Assembly: GCF_000308475.2 (NCBI RefSeq)
Contig: NZ_BAFT02000001.1
Location: forward strand, 1 to 64,000
Direction: 5' to 3'
Length of the DNA: 64,000 nt
Source: Nocardia brasiliensis NBRC 14402
Lineage (GTDB): Bacteria > Actinomycetota > Actinomycetes > Mycobacteriales > Mycobacteriaceae
Part shown: positions 38,669 through 47,181 of the stretch, in pieces
Layout: the number at the start of each line of letters is the position of its first letter
Position numbering within the stretch: the stretch's first letter is position 1
Notes under the pieces: model-generated
Databases searched by the model: none
What the model saw: the letters and a program-made list of their open reading frames with translations, nothing else
Told to the model about the DNA's origin: nothing
Program-made: the position numbers and the translations under genes

Positions 38669-40036
38669 ATGCCGACCATGCCGGAGCGCATACCGTCCGA
38701 GGACGACCACGAGGCACTGATCGGCAGGTTGGACGCCGATATCGTCGCCCTCACCTTCGTCGACAATGCCGGGATCACCAGGGTGAAAACCGTGCCGATG
38801 CGCCGGCTCGCGCAAGCCGCCCGGTTCGGCGTCGGGGTCTCGCCCTGCTTCGAAACCTTCGCGTTCGACGACCTGATGACGGTCGGCAAATACCTGGGCG
38901 GTCCGGACGGCGACCTGCGGCTGGTCCCGGACCTGTCCATGCTCACCGAACTCGCCTGCCAACCCGGCTGGGCCTGGGCGCCCGCCGACAAATACACCCA
39001 GGACGGCACCCCGTTCGTGGCCTGCCAACGCGGGTTCGCCACGCGTCAGGCCGCGGCGGCCCGCGCAGCGGGGCTACGGCTGTCCATGGCGTTCGAGACG
39101 GAGTGGTCCGTCGGCCAGGACACCACCGAGTTCACCCCCGCCCTCCACGGGCCCGCCTACGGCCTGGTGCGGCTCGGACAGGTCGCCGATTACGCGCGCG
39201 AACTCGTCGCGGTGCTGGAGCGGCAGGACATCCTCGTCGACCAGTTCCATCCCGAGTACGCACCCGGCCAACTGGAACTGTCCGTGCAGCCTTCCGACCC
39301 GGTCGGTGCCGCCGACGACGCGATCCTGGTACGGCACACCATCCGGCAGGTCAGCACGCAGTACGGCTGGCGCGCTCAACTCGCCCCCTGCATCGACCCC
39401 GCCGGTGCCGGTTCCGGTGCACACCTGCACTTTTCGGCACAGGACGACGACGGGCCGCTGTTCGCCACCGGCGAGGGCCCCTACGGTATGCGCGCCGCCG
39501 GCGAGGCCTTCCTCGCCGGAATACTCCGGGAGTTGCCCGCATTGGTCGCGGTCGGCGCGGGCAATCCGGCCAGTTTCCTACGCCTGGTGCCGTCCCGCTG
39601 GGCGGGGGCCTGGCAGTGCTGGGGGCGGGAAACCCGCGAAGCGGCACTGCGTTTCGTCACCGGAGTGCGCGGCACCGAGGAGTGGGCAGCCAACGCTGAG
39701 GTCAAATGCTTCGACGCGACCGGGAATCCGTATCTGATCGTGGGCTCGATCATCGCGGCCGGCCTGGCCGGGATCGCCGAGGGGCTGCGGCTGCCCGCCG
39801 AGATCACCGGCGACCCGGTGGATTTCGACGCCGAGCGCTTGATGATCGCCGGCGTACGACGGTTGCCGACCAACTCCGGTGAAGCCGCCGAGCGTTTGGC
39901 CGATTCTGCGGTGCTCGCCGACGCGATGGGCCCCGAACTGCACGACGCCCTGCTCACCGTGCGCCGCGCCGAAGCGGCGCGTTACCGGGACACCAGCCCG
40001 GAAGAGCTTGTCGCGCTGACTCGCTGGCGGTTCTGA
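38669..40036 (+). CDS. Glutamine synthetase-like ligase (GlnA3/FluG type)
   Basis: This is 455 residues from the ATG at 38669. It has the glutamine-synthetase fold: a short N-terminal grasp domain (ALTFVDNAGITRVKTVPM) and the catalytic barrel with FETEWSV, DQFHPEYAPGQLELS, the ATP-site GAGSGAHLHFS and VKCFDATGNPYL. It is a type-I relative of the kind that glutamylates amines other than ammonia. One base after its stop begins an amidohydrolase gene, matching the fungal FluG fusion (amidohydrolase plus GS) split in two, and the M. tuberculosis glnA3/Rv1879 pair as I recall it. Confidence 0.82.
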   Translation: MPTMPERIPSEDDHEALIGRLDADIVALTFVDNAGITRVKTVPMRRLAQAARFGVGVSPCFETFAFDDLMTVGKYLGGPDGDLRLVPDLSMLTELACQPGWAWAPADKYTQDGTPFVACQRGFATRQAAAARAAGLRLSMAFETEWSVGQDTTEFTPALHGPAYGLVRLGQVADYARELVAVLERQDILVDQFHPEYAPGQLELSVQPSDPVGAADDAILVRHTIRQVSTQYGWRAQLAPCIDPAGAGSGAHLHFSAQDDDGPLFATGEGPYGMRAAGEAFLAGILRELPALVAVGAGNPASFLRLVPSRWAGAWQCWGRETREAALRFVTGVRGTEEWAANAEVKCFDATGNPYLIVGSIIAAGLAGIAEGLRLPAEITGDPVDFDAERLMIAGVRRLPTNSGEAAERLADSAVLADAMGPELHDALLTVRRAEAARYRDTSPEELVALTRWRF

Positions 40037-40037
40037 C

Positions 40038-41108
40038 GTGCTGACCGACGGACTCACCCTGACCGATCATCATTGCCACGGCGTGGTACCCGCTGATCTC
40101 GATCGTCCCGGTTTCGAGCAGTTGCTCAGCGAAGGGCCGACCGGCACCTTCGACTCCTCGATCGGGCTCGCCGTCCGCCGCTGGTGCGCACCGGCCCTCG
40201 ACCTACCGCCGCATGTGGGCGCGGATGCCTACCTGTCCCATCGGGCCGAGCTGGGCTGGCGTGAGACCGCGGTCCGCCTGCTCCGCGCGACCGGGACGAC
40301 CAGCTGGTTCCTCGACACCGGATATGGCGGCGGCACAGCGGATTTCGGCGCGCTCACCGACGGCGAGGTGCGCGAGATCGTGCGCATCGAACAGGTCGCG
40401 GAGCAGGTCATCGCCGAGGTCGGCGCGGGCCGGGAGGTCTTCGAGCAGATCGAGTCACGGCTGCGAGCGCGGGCACGTGAGGCGGTGGGACTCAAGACCA
40501 TCGTGGCCTATCGGTGTGGCCTGGACTTCCCGCTGCGGGATCGGCCGCCGCGCGCGGTCCTGCCCGAACGCAGGCTCGCCGACCCCGACCTGCTCGGCTG
40601 GCTGGTCGGTCTCGGTGCGCGGATCGGCGCCGAATACGGTCTGCCGCTGCAGTTCCACACCGGCTTCGGCGATACCGACCTGCGGCTGCACCGGGCGGAT
40701 CCGTTGCTGCTCACCGACTTTCTGCGCAAGACCGCGGACACCGGCCTGACGGTGATGCTGTTGCACTGCTGGCCGTTCCATCGCAACGCCGCGTATCTGG
40801 CGCACGCGTTCGCGCACGTCCGGATGGATGTCGGGCTCACCGTGCCGTACGTGGGGCATCGCGCCCAGGCGGTGCTGGCCGAAGCCCTGGAGCTGGCACC
40901 GTTCCGGTCGCTGTGCTACTCCTCGGACGGCTACGGACTGCCGGAGCTGCACTACCTCGGCGCGCTCTGGTGGCGGCGCGGTCTCGGGCGGCTCCTGGAC
41001 GAGTGGATCGCCGACGACGTGATCACCACCACCGACGCCGAACGCCTCGCCGCGGGCATCGCCCACAGCAACGCCGAGGCGGCGTACCCGAGCACACCGG
41101 CACGGTGA
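40038..41108 (+). CDS. Amidohydrolase, FluG N-terminal type
   Basis: This 356-residue metal-dependent hydrolase has a TIM-barrel fold and starts at GTG one base after the GS-like gene. The metal motif H12-C-H14 lies in TDHHCHG. The barrel strands carry LQFHTGFGDTD, VMLLHCWPFHRNA and YSSDGYGLPELH, giving further His and Asp ligands. Coupling with the ligase suggests that one makes and the other cuts a gamma-glutamyl amide, or that both act in sequence on one amine. The substrate is unknown. Confidence 0.82.
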   Translation: MLTDGLTLTDHHCHGVVPADLDRPGFEQLLSEGPTGTFDSSIGLAVRRWCAPALDLPPHVGADAYLSHRAELGWRETAVRLLRATGTTSWFLDTGYGGGTADFGALTDGEVREIVRIEQVAEQVIAEVGAGREVFEQIESRLRARAREAVGLKTIVAYRCGLDFPLRDRPPRAVLPERRLADPDLLGWLVGLGARIGAEYGLPLQFHTGFGDTDLRLHRADPLLLTDFLRKTADTGLTVMLLHCWPFHRNAAYLAHAFAHVRMDVGLTVPYVGHRAQAVLAEALELAPFRSLCYSSDGYGLPELHYLGALWWRRGLGRLLDEWIADDVITTTDAERLAAGIAHSNAEAAYPSTPAR

Positions 41109-41185
41109 ACCGGCATTTAATCGAGTGCACTGCGCAGACCTGATCCCTACCGTTGAGCAGTAACGACAACGAGAGGATCGAACCG

Positions 41186-42409
41186 ATGTTTCCCGTCGAG
41201 CTGCGCGGTACCCGGGCGCAGACGCTGATGTGGGCCGAGGAGCACGCCGTCGAACAGGCGGCGCTGCAACAGCTGCGGAATATCGCCGCGCTGCGCTGGG
41301 TCCACGGCGTCCGCGTGATGCCGGACGTGCACCTCGGCAAAGGTGCGACGGTCGGTTCGGTGATCGCGATGAAGGACGCGGTGTCCCCCGCAGCGGTCGG
41401 CGTGGACATCGGGTGCGGCATGGAGAGCGTCAAGACCGATCTCACGGCCGCCGACCTGCCCGACGACCTGCGGTCGCTGCGGTCCCGGATCGAGGCGGCG
41501 GTGCCGGTGGGCTTCTCCGCGCACGACGACGCGGTCAATGTGGCCAAGCTCGGCGCCGAAGTCACCGCGCTGGGTGCGAGCACCGCGACCCTGCGCACGG
41601 GCTGGGATCGCTTCTGGGGTTCGTTCGCCTCGCTCGACGACGGCGTGCGGGCACGAGAGGCCAAGGCGCACAAGCAGATGGGCACGCTGGGCGGCGGCAA
41701 CCACTTCATCGAGGTCTGCCTCGACCAGGACGACGCGGTGTGGATCCTGTTGCATTCGGGCAGCCGCAACATCGGCAAGGAACTCGCCGAGCGGCACATG
41801 GCCGTCGCACGCACGCTGCCGCACAACGTCGACCTGCCCGATCGCGATCTGGCGGTGTTCCTTTCCGGCACACCGGAAATGGCGGCCTACCGGCGCGATC
41901 TGACCTGGGCGCAGGAGTACGCCGCGCGTAATCGTGCGGTGATGCTCGCCCTGGTCTGCCGCGCGGTGCGGGACGAGTTCGCCGCGCGCGAAGTACGTTT
42001 CGAGCAGCCGATCTCCTGCCACCACAACTATGTGGCGGAGGAACTCATCGACGGCGTTCCGATGCTGGTGACCCGTAAGGGCGCGGTGCGGGCCGGCGCG
42101 GGCGATCTCGCGCTGATCCCGGGCTCGATGGGTACCCGCTCATATGTGGTGCGCGGCAAGGGAAATCCGGCCTCGTTCCAGTCGGCCTCGCACGGTGCGG
42201 GCCGGCGGATGAGCCGGAACGCGGCGAAGAAGCAGTTCACCGTCGCCGACCTGGTCGCGCAGACCGAGGGCGTCGAGTCCCGCAAGGACGCCGGTGTGGT
42301 GGACGAGATCCCGGCCGCCTACAAGGACATCGACGAGGTGATCGCCGCACAGCGGGATCTGGTCGACGTCGTCGCGACGCTGCGGCAGGTGCTGTGCGTC
42401 AAGGGCTGA
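41186..42409 (+). CDS. rtcB: RtcB-family RNA ligase
   Basis: This 407-residue GTP- and Mn-dependent ligase joins RNA 2',3'-cyclic-phosphate or 3'-phosphate ends to 5'-OH ends. The metal Cys C78 is in GVDIGCGM, with MPDVHLGKG before it, LGGGNHFIEV in the middle and the guanylated His in SASHGAGRRMSR. I choose the ATG at 41186 because a GAGAGGA site precedes it. Neither an RtcA cyclase nor an archease gene is adjacent. It is complete and probably active in RNA repair. Confidence 0.92.
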   Translation: MFPVELRGTRAQTLMWAEEHAVEQAALQQLRNIAALRWVHGVRVMPDVHLGKGATVGSVIAMKDAVSPAAVGVDIGCGMESVKTDLTAADLPDDLRSLRSRIEAAVPVGFSAHDDAVNVAKLGAEVTALGASTATLRTGWDRFWGSFASLDDGVRAREAKAHKQMGTLGGGNHFIEVCLDQDDAVWILLHSGSRNIGKELAERHMAVARTLPHNVDLPDRDLAVFLSGTPEMAAYRRDLTWAQEYAARNRAVMLALVCRAVRDEFAAREVRFEQPISCHHNYVAEELIDGVPMLVTRKGAVRAGAGDLALIPGSMGTRSYVVRGKGNPASFQSASHGAGRRMSRNAAKKQFTVADLVAQTEGVESRKDAGVVDEIPAAYKDIDEVIAAQRDLVDVVATLRQVLCVKG

Positions 42410-42418
42410 GCCGTTGAC

Positions 42419-42459
42419 TCCGGGCCGCGTGCACCACATCCGTGGGCGCGCGGCCCGGA
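42419..42459. terminator. Bidirectional hairpin between rtcB and a membrane gene
   Basis: Perfect 11-bp arms (TCCGGGCCGCG and its complement) lie 19 bases apart and fill the 51-base space between two convergent stop codons. It is probably a shared terminator. Confidence 0.6.
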
Positions 42460-42460
42460 T

Positions 42461-42943
42461 CTACCTGCGCCGCAGGGTGGCCGCGATCCCGGCGCCGATC
42501 AGGAACAGGCCGGTGATCAGCGCGAAACCGTTCAGCACCCAATTGTGCAGGGCGAGATGGAAATCGTCGGACAGCTCCGGCAGGTTCTCGATCTGCCGAT
42601 AGGTGTCCTCCGGGAACAGGATCTGCAACAGGCCGGGGATCAAACCCCACACCAGGCCGGCTATGGCCGTGCCGACCGGCGAGAACGCGGCCAGCGCGGC
42701 GACCAGGAACAGCAGCACCGCGCCGCCGATGATCTGGAAGTTCGAACCCCACCGGTCGGCGGCGGTGCCGAGCAGCACCCACTGCCGGGTGTCCAGCGCA
42801 CCGTGCGCGGCGAGGCCGATCCCGATCGGCGTCACCACTAGTCCGACCACCGACCCGATCAGTGTCCGCCCGAAGCCGCTGCGGGTCTGGAACTGCGTGC
42901 CCGGCGGTGACCAGCCCGCGGGCGGCTGATAGTTGCTCGACAT
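42461..42943 (-). CDS. Four-helix membrane protein
   Basis: This 160-residue protein has a short cytoplasmic Pro/Gly-rich N-terminus (YQPPAGWSPPG). Hydrophobic helices lie at about 27-47, 68-88, 90-110 and 135-156, and the end is basic (TLRRR). An acidic external loop (FPEDTYRQIENLPELSDD) precedes the last helix. No family is recognised with confidence. An ATG with GGAGGGCAACC upstream supports the start. It is convergent with rtcB, so no functional link is implied. Confidence 0.75.
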   Translation of the reverse strand: MSSNYQPPAGWSPPGTQFQTRSGFGRTLIGSVVGLVVTPIGIGLAAHGALDTRQWVLLGTAADRWGSNFQIIGGAVLLFLVAALAAFSPVGTAIAGLVWGLIPGLLQILFPEDTYRQIENLPELSDDFHLALHNWVLNGFALITGLFLIGAGIAATLRRR

Positions 42944-43007
42944 GGTTGCCCTCCTGCGGGTCCCCGGCGCCGGGAATCTTCCCAGACCTATTCTCCCCCG
43001 GCGTCCG

Positions 43008-44153
43008 TCACGCCGAGTCGCGAGTGTCGACGCCGTACAGCGCGGCGATGTTCTCGACCACGACGGTGTTGCCGCCCCGCTGTTTCGCCTGATACATCGC
43101 GCTGTCCGCGCAGCGGATCAGATCCTGCACCAGCCGGCGGGTGCGGTGGAAGCCGACCACGTCCGCCTCGCCGATCGACAGGCCGATGCTGGCGGTCACC
43201 GAGATCGATCCCATCGGCGCGGCGAGGGCGGCGCGCAACCGCTCCGCGGCGTCGAGCGCGTCGGGCAGCGACAGGCGCGCGACGATCGCGAATTCCTCAC
43301 CGCCGAGCCGGGACACGATGCTGTCCGCCGGTGCGTTGTGCAGCAACCGTTCCGCGGTCGTCACCAGCACCTTGTCTCCCGCGTGATGTCCGAAGGTGTC
43401 GTTGACGACCTTGAACCGATCGAGGTCGGCCATCAGGACACAGACCGGAACCGGGCCGGGGCGAGCGACCACCAGCGAGGAGTGGTATTCGAAACCGCGC
43501 CTGCTGAGCAACGTCGTCAGCGGATCGGACAGCATGTCGGTGCGCAGCACCCAGTAACAGAACTGCAGGCCCGGCGCCACCACCGTCGCCGCGACCATGC
43601 CGAGGATCATGATGGCCGCCGAGGCCGGGTCGCCGTCCCCGAACAGCGGCACGGCGAGCACCACGGCCGAGGCGAGCGACCACGCGGTGTGCACGGCGAG
43701 CAGCCGCGGACTGTGGAAAGCGCTGACATAGATCCCGACGATCAGCAGGAGCAGCATGCCGACCGAGCGCACCACGTAACCGGGACTCAGCAGACAGACC
43801 ACCGTGACGCACACATCGCCGGCCGCGATGAGCACCAGCGATTCCAGCACGTTCGGCCAGGGCAGGAACCACCAGCGCGCGACCCACACGACCGACAGCG
43901 CCGCGATGCACCAGAGCACCGTCCGGCCGAGGAGCGTGTCCGGGCCCGCCGGCGAGGTCACGGTGAGCACGCTGATGAACGGCGTTGCCAGGCCGCACAA
44001 TCCGATCGCGATCTTCACCACCCCGAGCGCGGAGCGGGACTCCAGAGCGTTCACCACCCAGCGATAGTCGACGCCGTCGCGCCACCAGTCCCGCAGCAGC
44101 TGGAGGTGGTCGGTCAGCGCCGCACCTCGTTTGCTCCGCTCGTTCATTGCCAC
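43008..44153 (-). CDS. Membrane diguanylate cyclase (GGDEF domain)
   Basis: This 381-residue protein has six predicted membrane helices in the first 200 residues, then a GGDEF domain. The active-site loop is GGEEF at 284-288, an accepted catalytic variant. Before it is the metal-binding LMADLDRFKVVNDTFGHHAGD; after it comes the conserved IGLSIGEA. The RxxD inhibitory site is not obvious. It should make cyclic di-GMP in response to an unknown membrane signal. It diverges from recQ across a 274-base gap in which I see no other feature. Confidence 0.9.
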   Translation of the reverse strand: MAMNERSKRGAALTDHLQLLRDWWRDGVDYRWVVNALESRSALGVVKIAIGLCGLATPFISVLTVTSPAGPDTLLGRTVLWCIAALSVVWVARWWFLPWPNVLESLVLIAAGDVCVTVVCLLSPGYVVRSVGMLLLLIVGIYVSAFHSPRLLAVHTAWSLASAVVLAVPLFGDGDPASAAIMILGMVAATVVAPGLQFCYWVLRTDMLSDPLTTLLSRRGFEYHSSLVVARPGPVPVCVLMADLDRFKVVNDTFGHHAGDKVLVTTAERLLHNAPADSIVSRLGGEEFAIVARLSLPDALDAAERLRAALAAPMGSISVTASIGLSIGEADVVGFHRTRRLVQDLIRCADSAMYQAKQRGGNTVVVENIAALYGVDTRDSA

Positions 44154-44427
44154 AAGTCCTCGGCGTCGACGAATCCTCGTATCTCCACGAAAAGCGCACC
44201 CGATGCGGTGAATACCGCCACCCGACGCCGGACTCGACCCGGCGACGTCACAGCAATTCAGGCAGTGTAAGGCACATCACGAGTTCTGAACCCCGGATAT
44301 ACCGACCGTTTCGAACGGGATTCGGCGCGTCGCCCTCGCCGGTGGTAGTGGACGCGACAGGCGCGCAGGGGGCGGGCGGACGCGACGCGCGCCAGGAGTG
44401 TCGGTACCGTCGGGCACGATGGAGCGC

Positions 44428-46551
44428 ATGACCACGGCGACCGATGTCCCGGCGATCGACCTCACCGCACCCGACCTGCGCGAGCGCGCGGAAGCCCTGC
44501 TGCGTGAGCTGGCCGGTCCGCAGGCCCGGCTACGGGAGGACCAGTGGACCGCGATCGAAGCGCTGGTGGTGCAGCGGCGCCGGGCACTCGTGGTGCAGCG
44601 CACCGGCTGGGGTAAGTCGGCGGTGTACTTCATCGCCGCGAAGCTGCTGCGGGGCGCCGGTCGGGGTCCGACGGTGATCGTGTCCCCACTGCTGGCGCTG
44701 ATGCGCAACCAGGTGGCGGCGGCGCAGCGGGCGGGAGTGGTTGCCGCGACCATCAATTCGGGCAATATGACCGAATGGGATGAAATACATACCCAGGTCG
44801 CCGCGGGCGCGGTCGACGTGCTGCTGGTCAGCCCGGAACGGTTGAACAATCCGGACTTCCGCGATCAGGTGCTGCCCAAGCTCGCCGCCGACGCGGGTCT
44901 CGTGGTGATCGATGAGGCGCACTGCGTGTCGGACTGGGGCCACGACTTCCGGCCCGATTACCGCCGCATCCGGACCCTCATCGCCGACCTCGGCTCCGAG
45001 GTGCCGGTCCTGGCCACCACCGCGACCGCCAACGATCGCGTGGTCACCGACGTGGCGACGCAGATCGGCACCGACACCCTGGTGTTGCGCGGCACGCTGG
45101 ACCGCGAATCGCTGCACCTGTCGGTGGTCCGCTTCGACGACGCGGTGGAACGCACCGCCTGGCTCAGCGCGCAGCTGCACCGGCTGCCCGGCTCGGGCAT
45201 CGTCTACACCCTCACCGTCGCCGCCGCGCACGACCTGGCCGACGTGCTGAACTCGCACGGGCACACGGTCTCCGCGTACACCGGCCAGACCGATCCGGCC
45301 GAACGCGAAGCGCTGGAAGCGGCGCTGCTGAACAACGAGGTGAAGGCGCTCATCGCCACCTCGGCGCTCGGCATGGGCTTCGACAAACCCGATCTCGGCT
45401 TCGTCGTGCACGTCGGTGCGCCGTCCTCGCCCATCGCCTACTACCAGCAGGTGGGTCGCGCGGGTCGCGGCACCGCCCGGGCCGAGGTGGTGCTGCTGCC
45501 CGGTCCGGAAGACGCGCGGATCTGGAGTTACTTTGCCTCCGTGGCGTTTCCGCGCGAGCACATCGTGCGTGCGGTGCTGGACGCACTGGACACCGACCGC
45601 CCCCTGTCCACCGTCGCGCTGGAACCGATGGTGGAGCTGAACCGGTCCCGCCTGGAGATGGTGCTCAAGGTGCTGGACGTGGACGGTGCGGTGCGCCGGG
45701 TGCGCGGCGGCTGGCTCAGCACCGGGCAGCCGTGGACCTACGACACCGAACGCTACGAGCGGTTGTCCGCGGCCAGGGAGGTCGAACAGCAGGCGATGAT
45801 CGACTATCAGTCGACCGCCGAATGCCGGATGGAATTCCTGCGCCGCCAGCTCGACGATCCCGGACTGCCTGCGGCGTCGTCGGATTCACCCGGCTGTGGG
45901 CGGTGCGACAACTGCACCGGCACCCGTCCCGATGTCTCGGTGGACGCCGCGGCGGTCGCCGCGACCCGGGCCCGCCTCGATCGGCCCGGACTCGACCTCA
46001 GCCCGCGCAAGCAGTGGCCGACGGGCATGGCGAAACTCGGTGTTCCGTTGTCCGGCAAGATCACCGACGGCGCCGAGACCGGCCGGGTGCTCGGCAGGTT
46101 GACCGACCTGGGCTGGGGCCAGCGCCTGCGAGCGCTGCTCGACGGACCCGACGACCCGATCCCCGACGCGGTCTTCGACGCCTGTATCGCCGTACTGCGC
46201 GACTGGAACTGGGCGACCCGCCCCACCTCCGTCATGGCCCTCGCCTCCCCGCGCTACCCGGTGCTCACCGCGACCCTCGCCGCCCGTCTCGCCGAAGTGG
46301 GCCGCCTCGACGATCTGGGTACGCTGCCGACGCGCCCCGACCGTCCCCCGGTCTCGGCCGCCAACTCCGCGCACCGCGTCGCGGGCCTCTACGACTCCTG
46401 GGACGTCCCCGACCTCACCGCAGTCGAAGGCCCGATCCTGTTGGTGGACACCCTTTCCGACACCGGCTGGACCCTCACCCTCGCCGCCCACGCCCTGCGC
46501 AAAGCGGGCGCGGACGCCGTCCTCCCCTTCGCCCTCGCCTCGGTGACCTAG
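44428..46551 (+). CDS. RecQ-family DNA helicase with phosphoribosyltransferase-like C-terminus
   Basis: From the ATG at 44428 (GGAG before it) this is 707 residues. The helicase core has Walker A GWGKS at 60-64, LLALMRNQ, VIDEAHCVSDWGHDFRPDY, TATANDRV and YYQQVGRAGRG. A Cys4 zinc site follows (CRMEFLRRQL then CGRCDNC). In place of an HRDC domain, the C-terminal end resembles a phosphoribosyltransferase: GPILLVDTLSDTGWTLT is the PRPP-loop pattern, with catalytic-looking acidic residues partly changed. The fusion recurs in actinobacteria, as I recall. It is a DNA repair helicase; the role of the tail is unknown. Confidence 0.88.
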   Translation: MTTATDVPAIDLTAPDLRERAEALLRELAGPQARLREDQWTAIEALVVQRRRALVVQRTGWGKSAVYFIAAKLLRGAGRGPTVIVSPLLALMRNQVAAAQRAGVVAATINSGNMTEWDEIHTQVAAGAVDVLLVSPERLNNPDFRDQVLPKLAADAGLVVIDEAHCVSDWGHDFRPDYRRIRTLIADLGSEVPVLATTATANDRVVTDVATQIGTDTLVLRGTLDRESLHLSVVRFDDAVERTAWLSAQLHRLPGSGIVYTLTVAAAHDLADVLNSHGHTVSAYTGQTDPAEREALEAALLNNEVKALIATSALGMGFDKPDLGFVVHVGAPSSPIAYYQQVGRAGRGTARAEVVLLPGPEDARIWSYFASVAFPREHIVRAVLDALDTDRPLSTVALEPMVELNRSRLEMVLKVLDVDGAVRRVRGGWLSTGQPWTYDTERYERLSAAREVEQQAMIDYQSTAECRMEFLRRQLDDPGLPAASSDSPGCGRCDNCTGTRPDVSVDAAAVAATRARLDRPGLDLSPRKQWPTGMAKLGVPLSGKITDGAETGRVLGRLTDLGWGQRLRALLDGPDDPIPDAVFDACIAVLRDWNWATRPTSVMALASPRYPVLTATLAARLAEVGRLDDLGTLPTRPDRPPVSAANSAHRVAGLYDSWDVPDLTAVEGPILLVDTLSDTGWTLTLAAHALRKAGADAVLPFALASVT

Positions 46552-46574
46552 CGGCAGCACGCCAACCCGCAGCG

Positions 46575-46883
46575 CTACAGGCTGAGGGTGGCGCGGAGGC
46601 GGGCGTCGAGGGATTCGCATTCGGCGGCGGTGAGTTCGCCGAGATGCTCGGCGAGCCACGGGCGGTAGGCGCGGTGTAGTTCGAGGGTGTCGGCCCAACC
46701 GTGTTCGGTGTGCGTGGCGAGCACGTGGCCGGGGTCTGCCTCGCGGAGCGGGACGACGTGCAGCCAGCGGTACGGGGAGGTGATCACCGCGGAATCGGAG
46801 ACCAGCACCACCGTCATGCGTCTGGGCAGCGGGGTGCCGTCGCTGAGCGCCGGAGAGTAACGCCAGATCTGTCCGCGCCTCAT
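46575..46883 (-). CDS. PemK/MazF-like toxin
   Basis: This 102-residue small protein starts MRRGQIWRYSPALSDG, the usual MazF/PemK opening (RGEIWWV-like). RMTVVLVSDSAVI matches the R-x-V/L-V-V-S core, and HVVPLREADPGHVLA follows. It overlaps the ribbon-helix-helix antitoxin gene by four bases (ATGA). It is predicted to be an mRNA-cleaving endoribonuclease held in check by that antitoxin. The C-terminal part (LGELTAAECESLDARLR) is longer than in the smallest MazF toxins. Confidence 0.75.
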   Translation of the reverse strand: MRRGQIWRYSPALSDGTPLPRRMTVVLVSDSAVITSPYRWLHVVPLREADPGHVLATHTEHGWADTLELHRAYRPWLAEHLGELTAAECESLDARLRATLSL

Positions 46884-47119
46884 GCCGCGCCGCGGGCGTC
46901 GGCTTCGGCGGCCTCGGTGACGTGCACGTCGTCGTAGGCGGCGGCGCGTTCGGCTTCCTCGTCGACGGCGAGCTTGGCCAGGCTGTCGTGCACGAGCGCG
47001 GACCGCAGCGAGGCGTTGATCACCGAGGACAAGCTGCGTTTCTGCTGGTCGGCCGCCTGTTTTGCCCATTCGGCCACCTGCGGGTCCAACGTCACCGTGA
47101 CACGCGTCGCCTTGCTCAT
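46880..47119 (-). CDS. Ribbon-helix-helix antitoxin
   Basis: This 79-residue protein runs from MSKATRVTVTLDPQVAEWAK; a longer start at 47131 or 47146 is possible. The N-terminal strand TRVTVTLD followed by two helices (VAEWAKQAADQQ and SLSSVINASLRSALV) is a typical RHH DNA-binding domain. The acidic, Ala-rich C-terminus should wrap the toxin. It comes first in the pair and overlaps the toxin gene by four bases. It probably represses its own promoter. Confidence 0.75.
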   Translation of the reverse strand: MSKATRVTVTLDPQVAEWAKQAADQQKRSLSSVINASLRSALVHDSLAKLAVDEEAERAAAYDDVHVTEAAEADARGAA

Positions 47120-47181
47120 ACTCACATGCATACCAGATCGATGCACTCGGCGCGGGCGCTCGATCGGCTATCGTCGGACCC

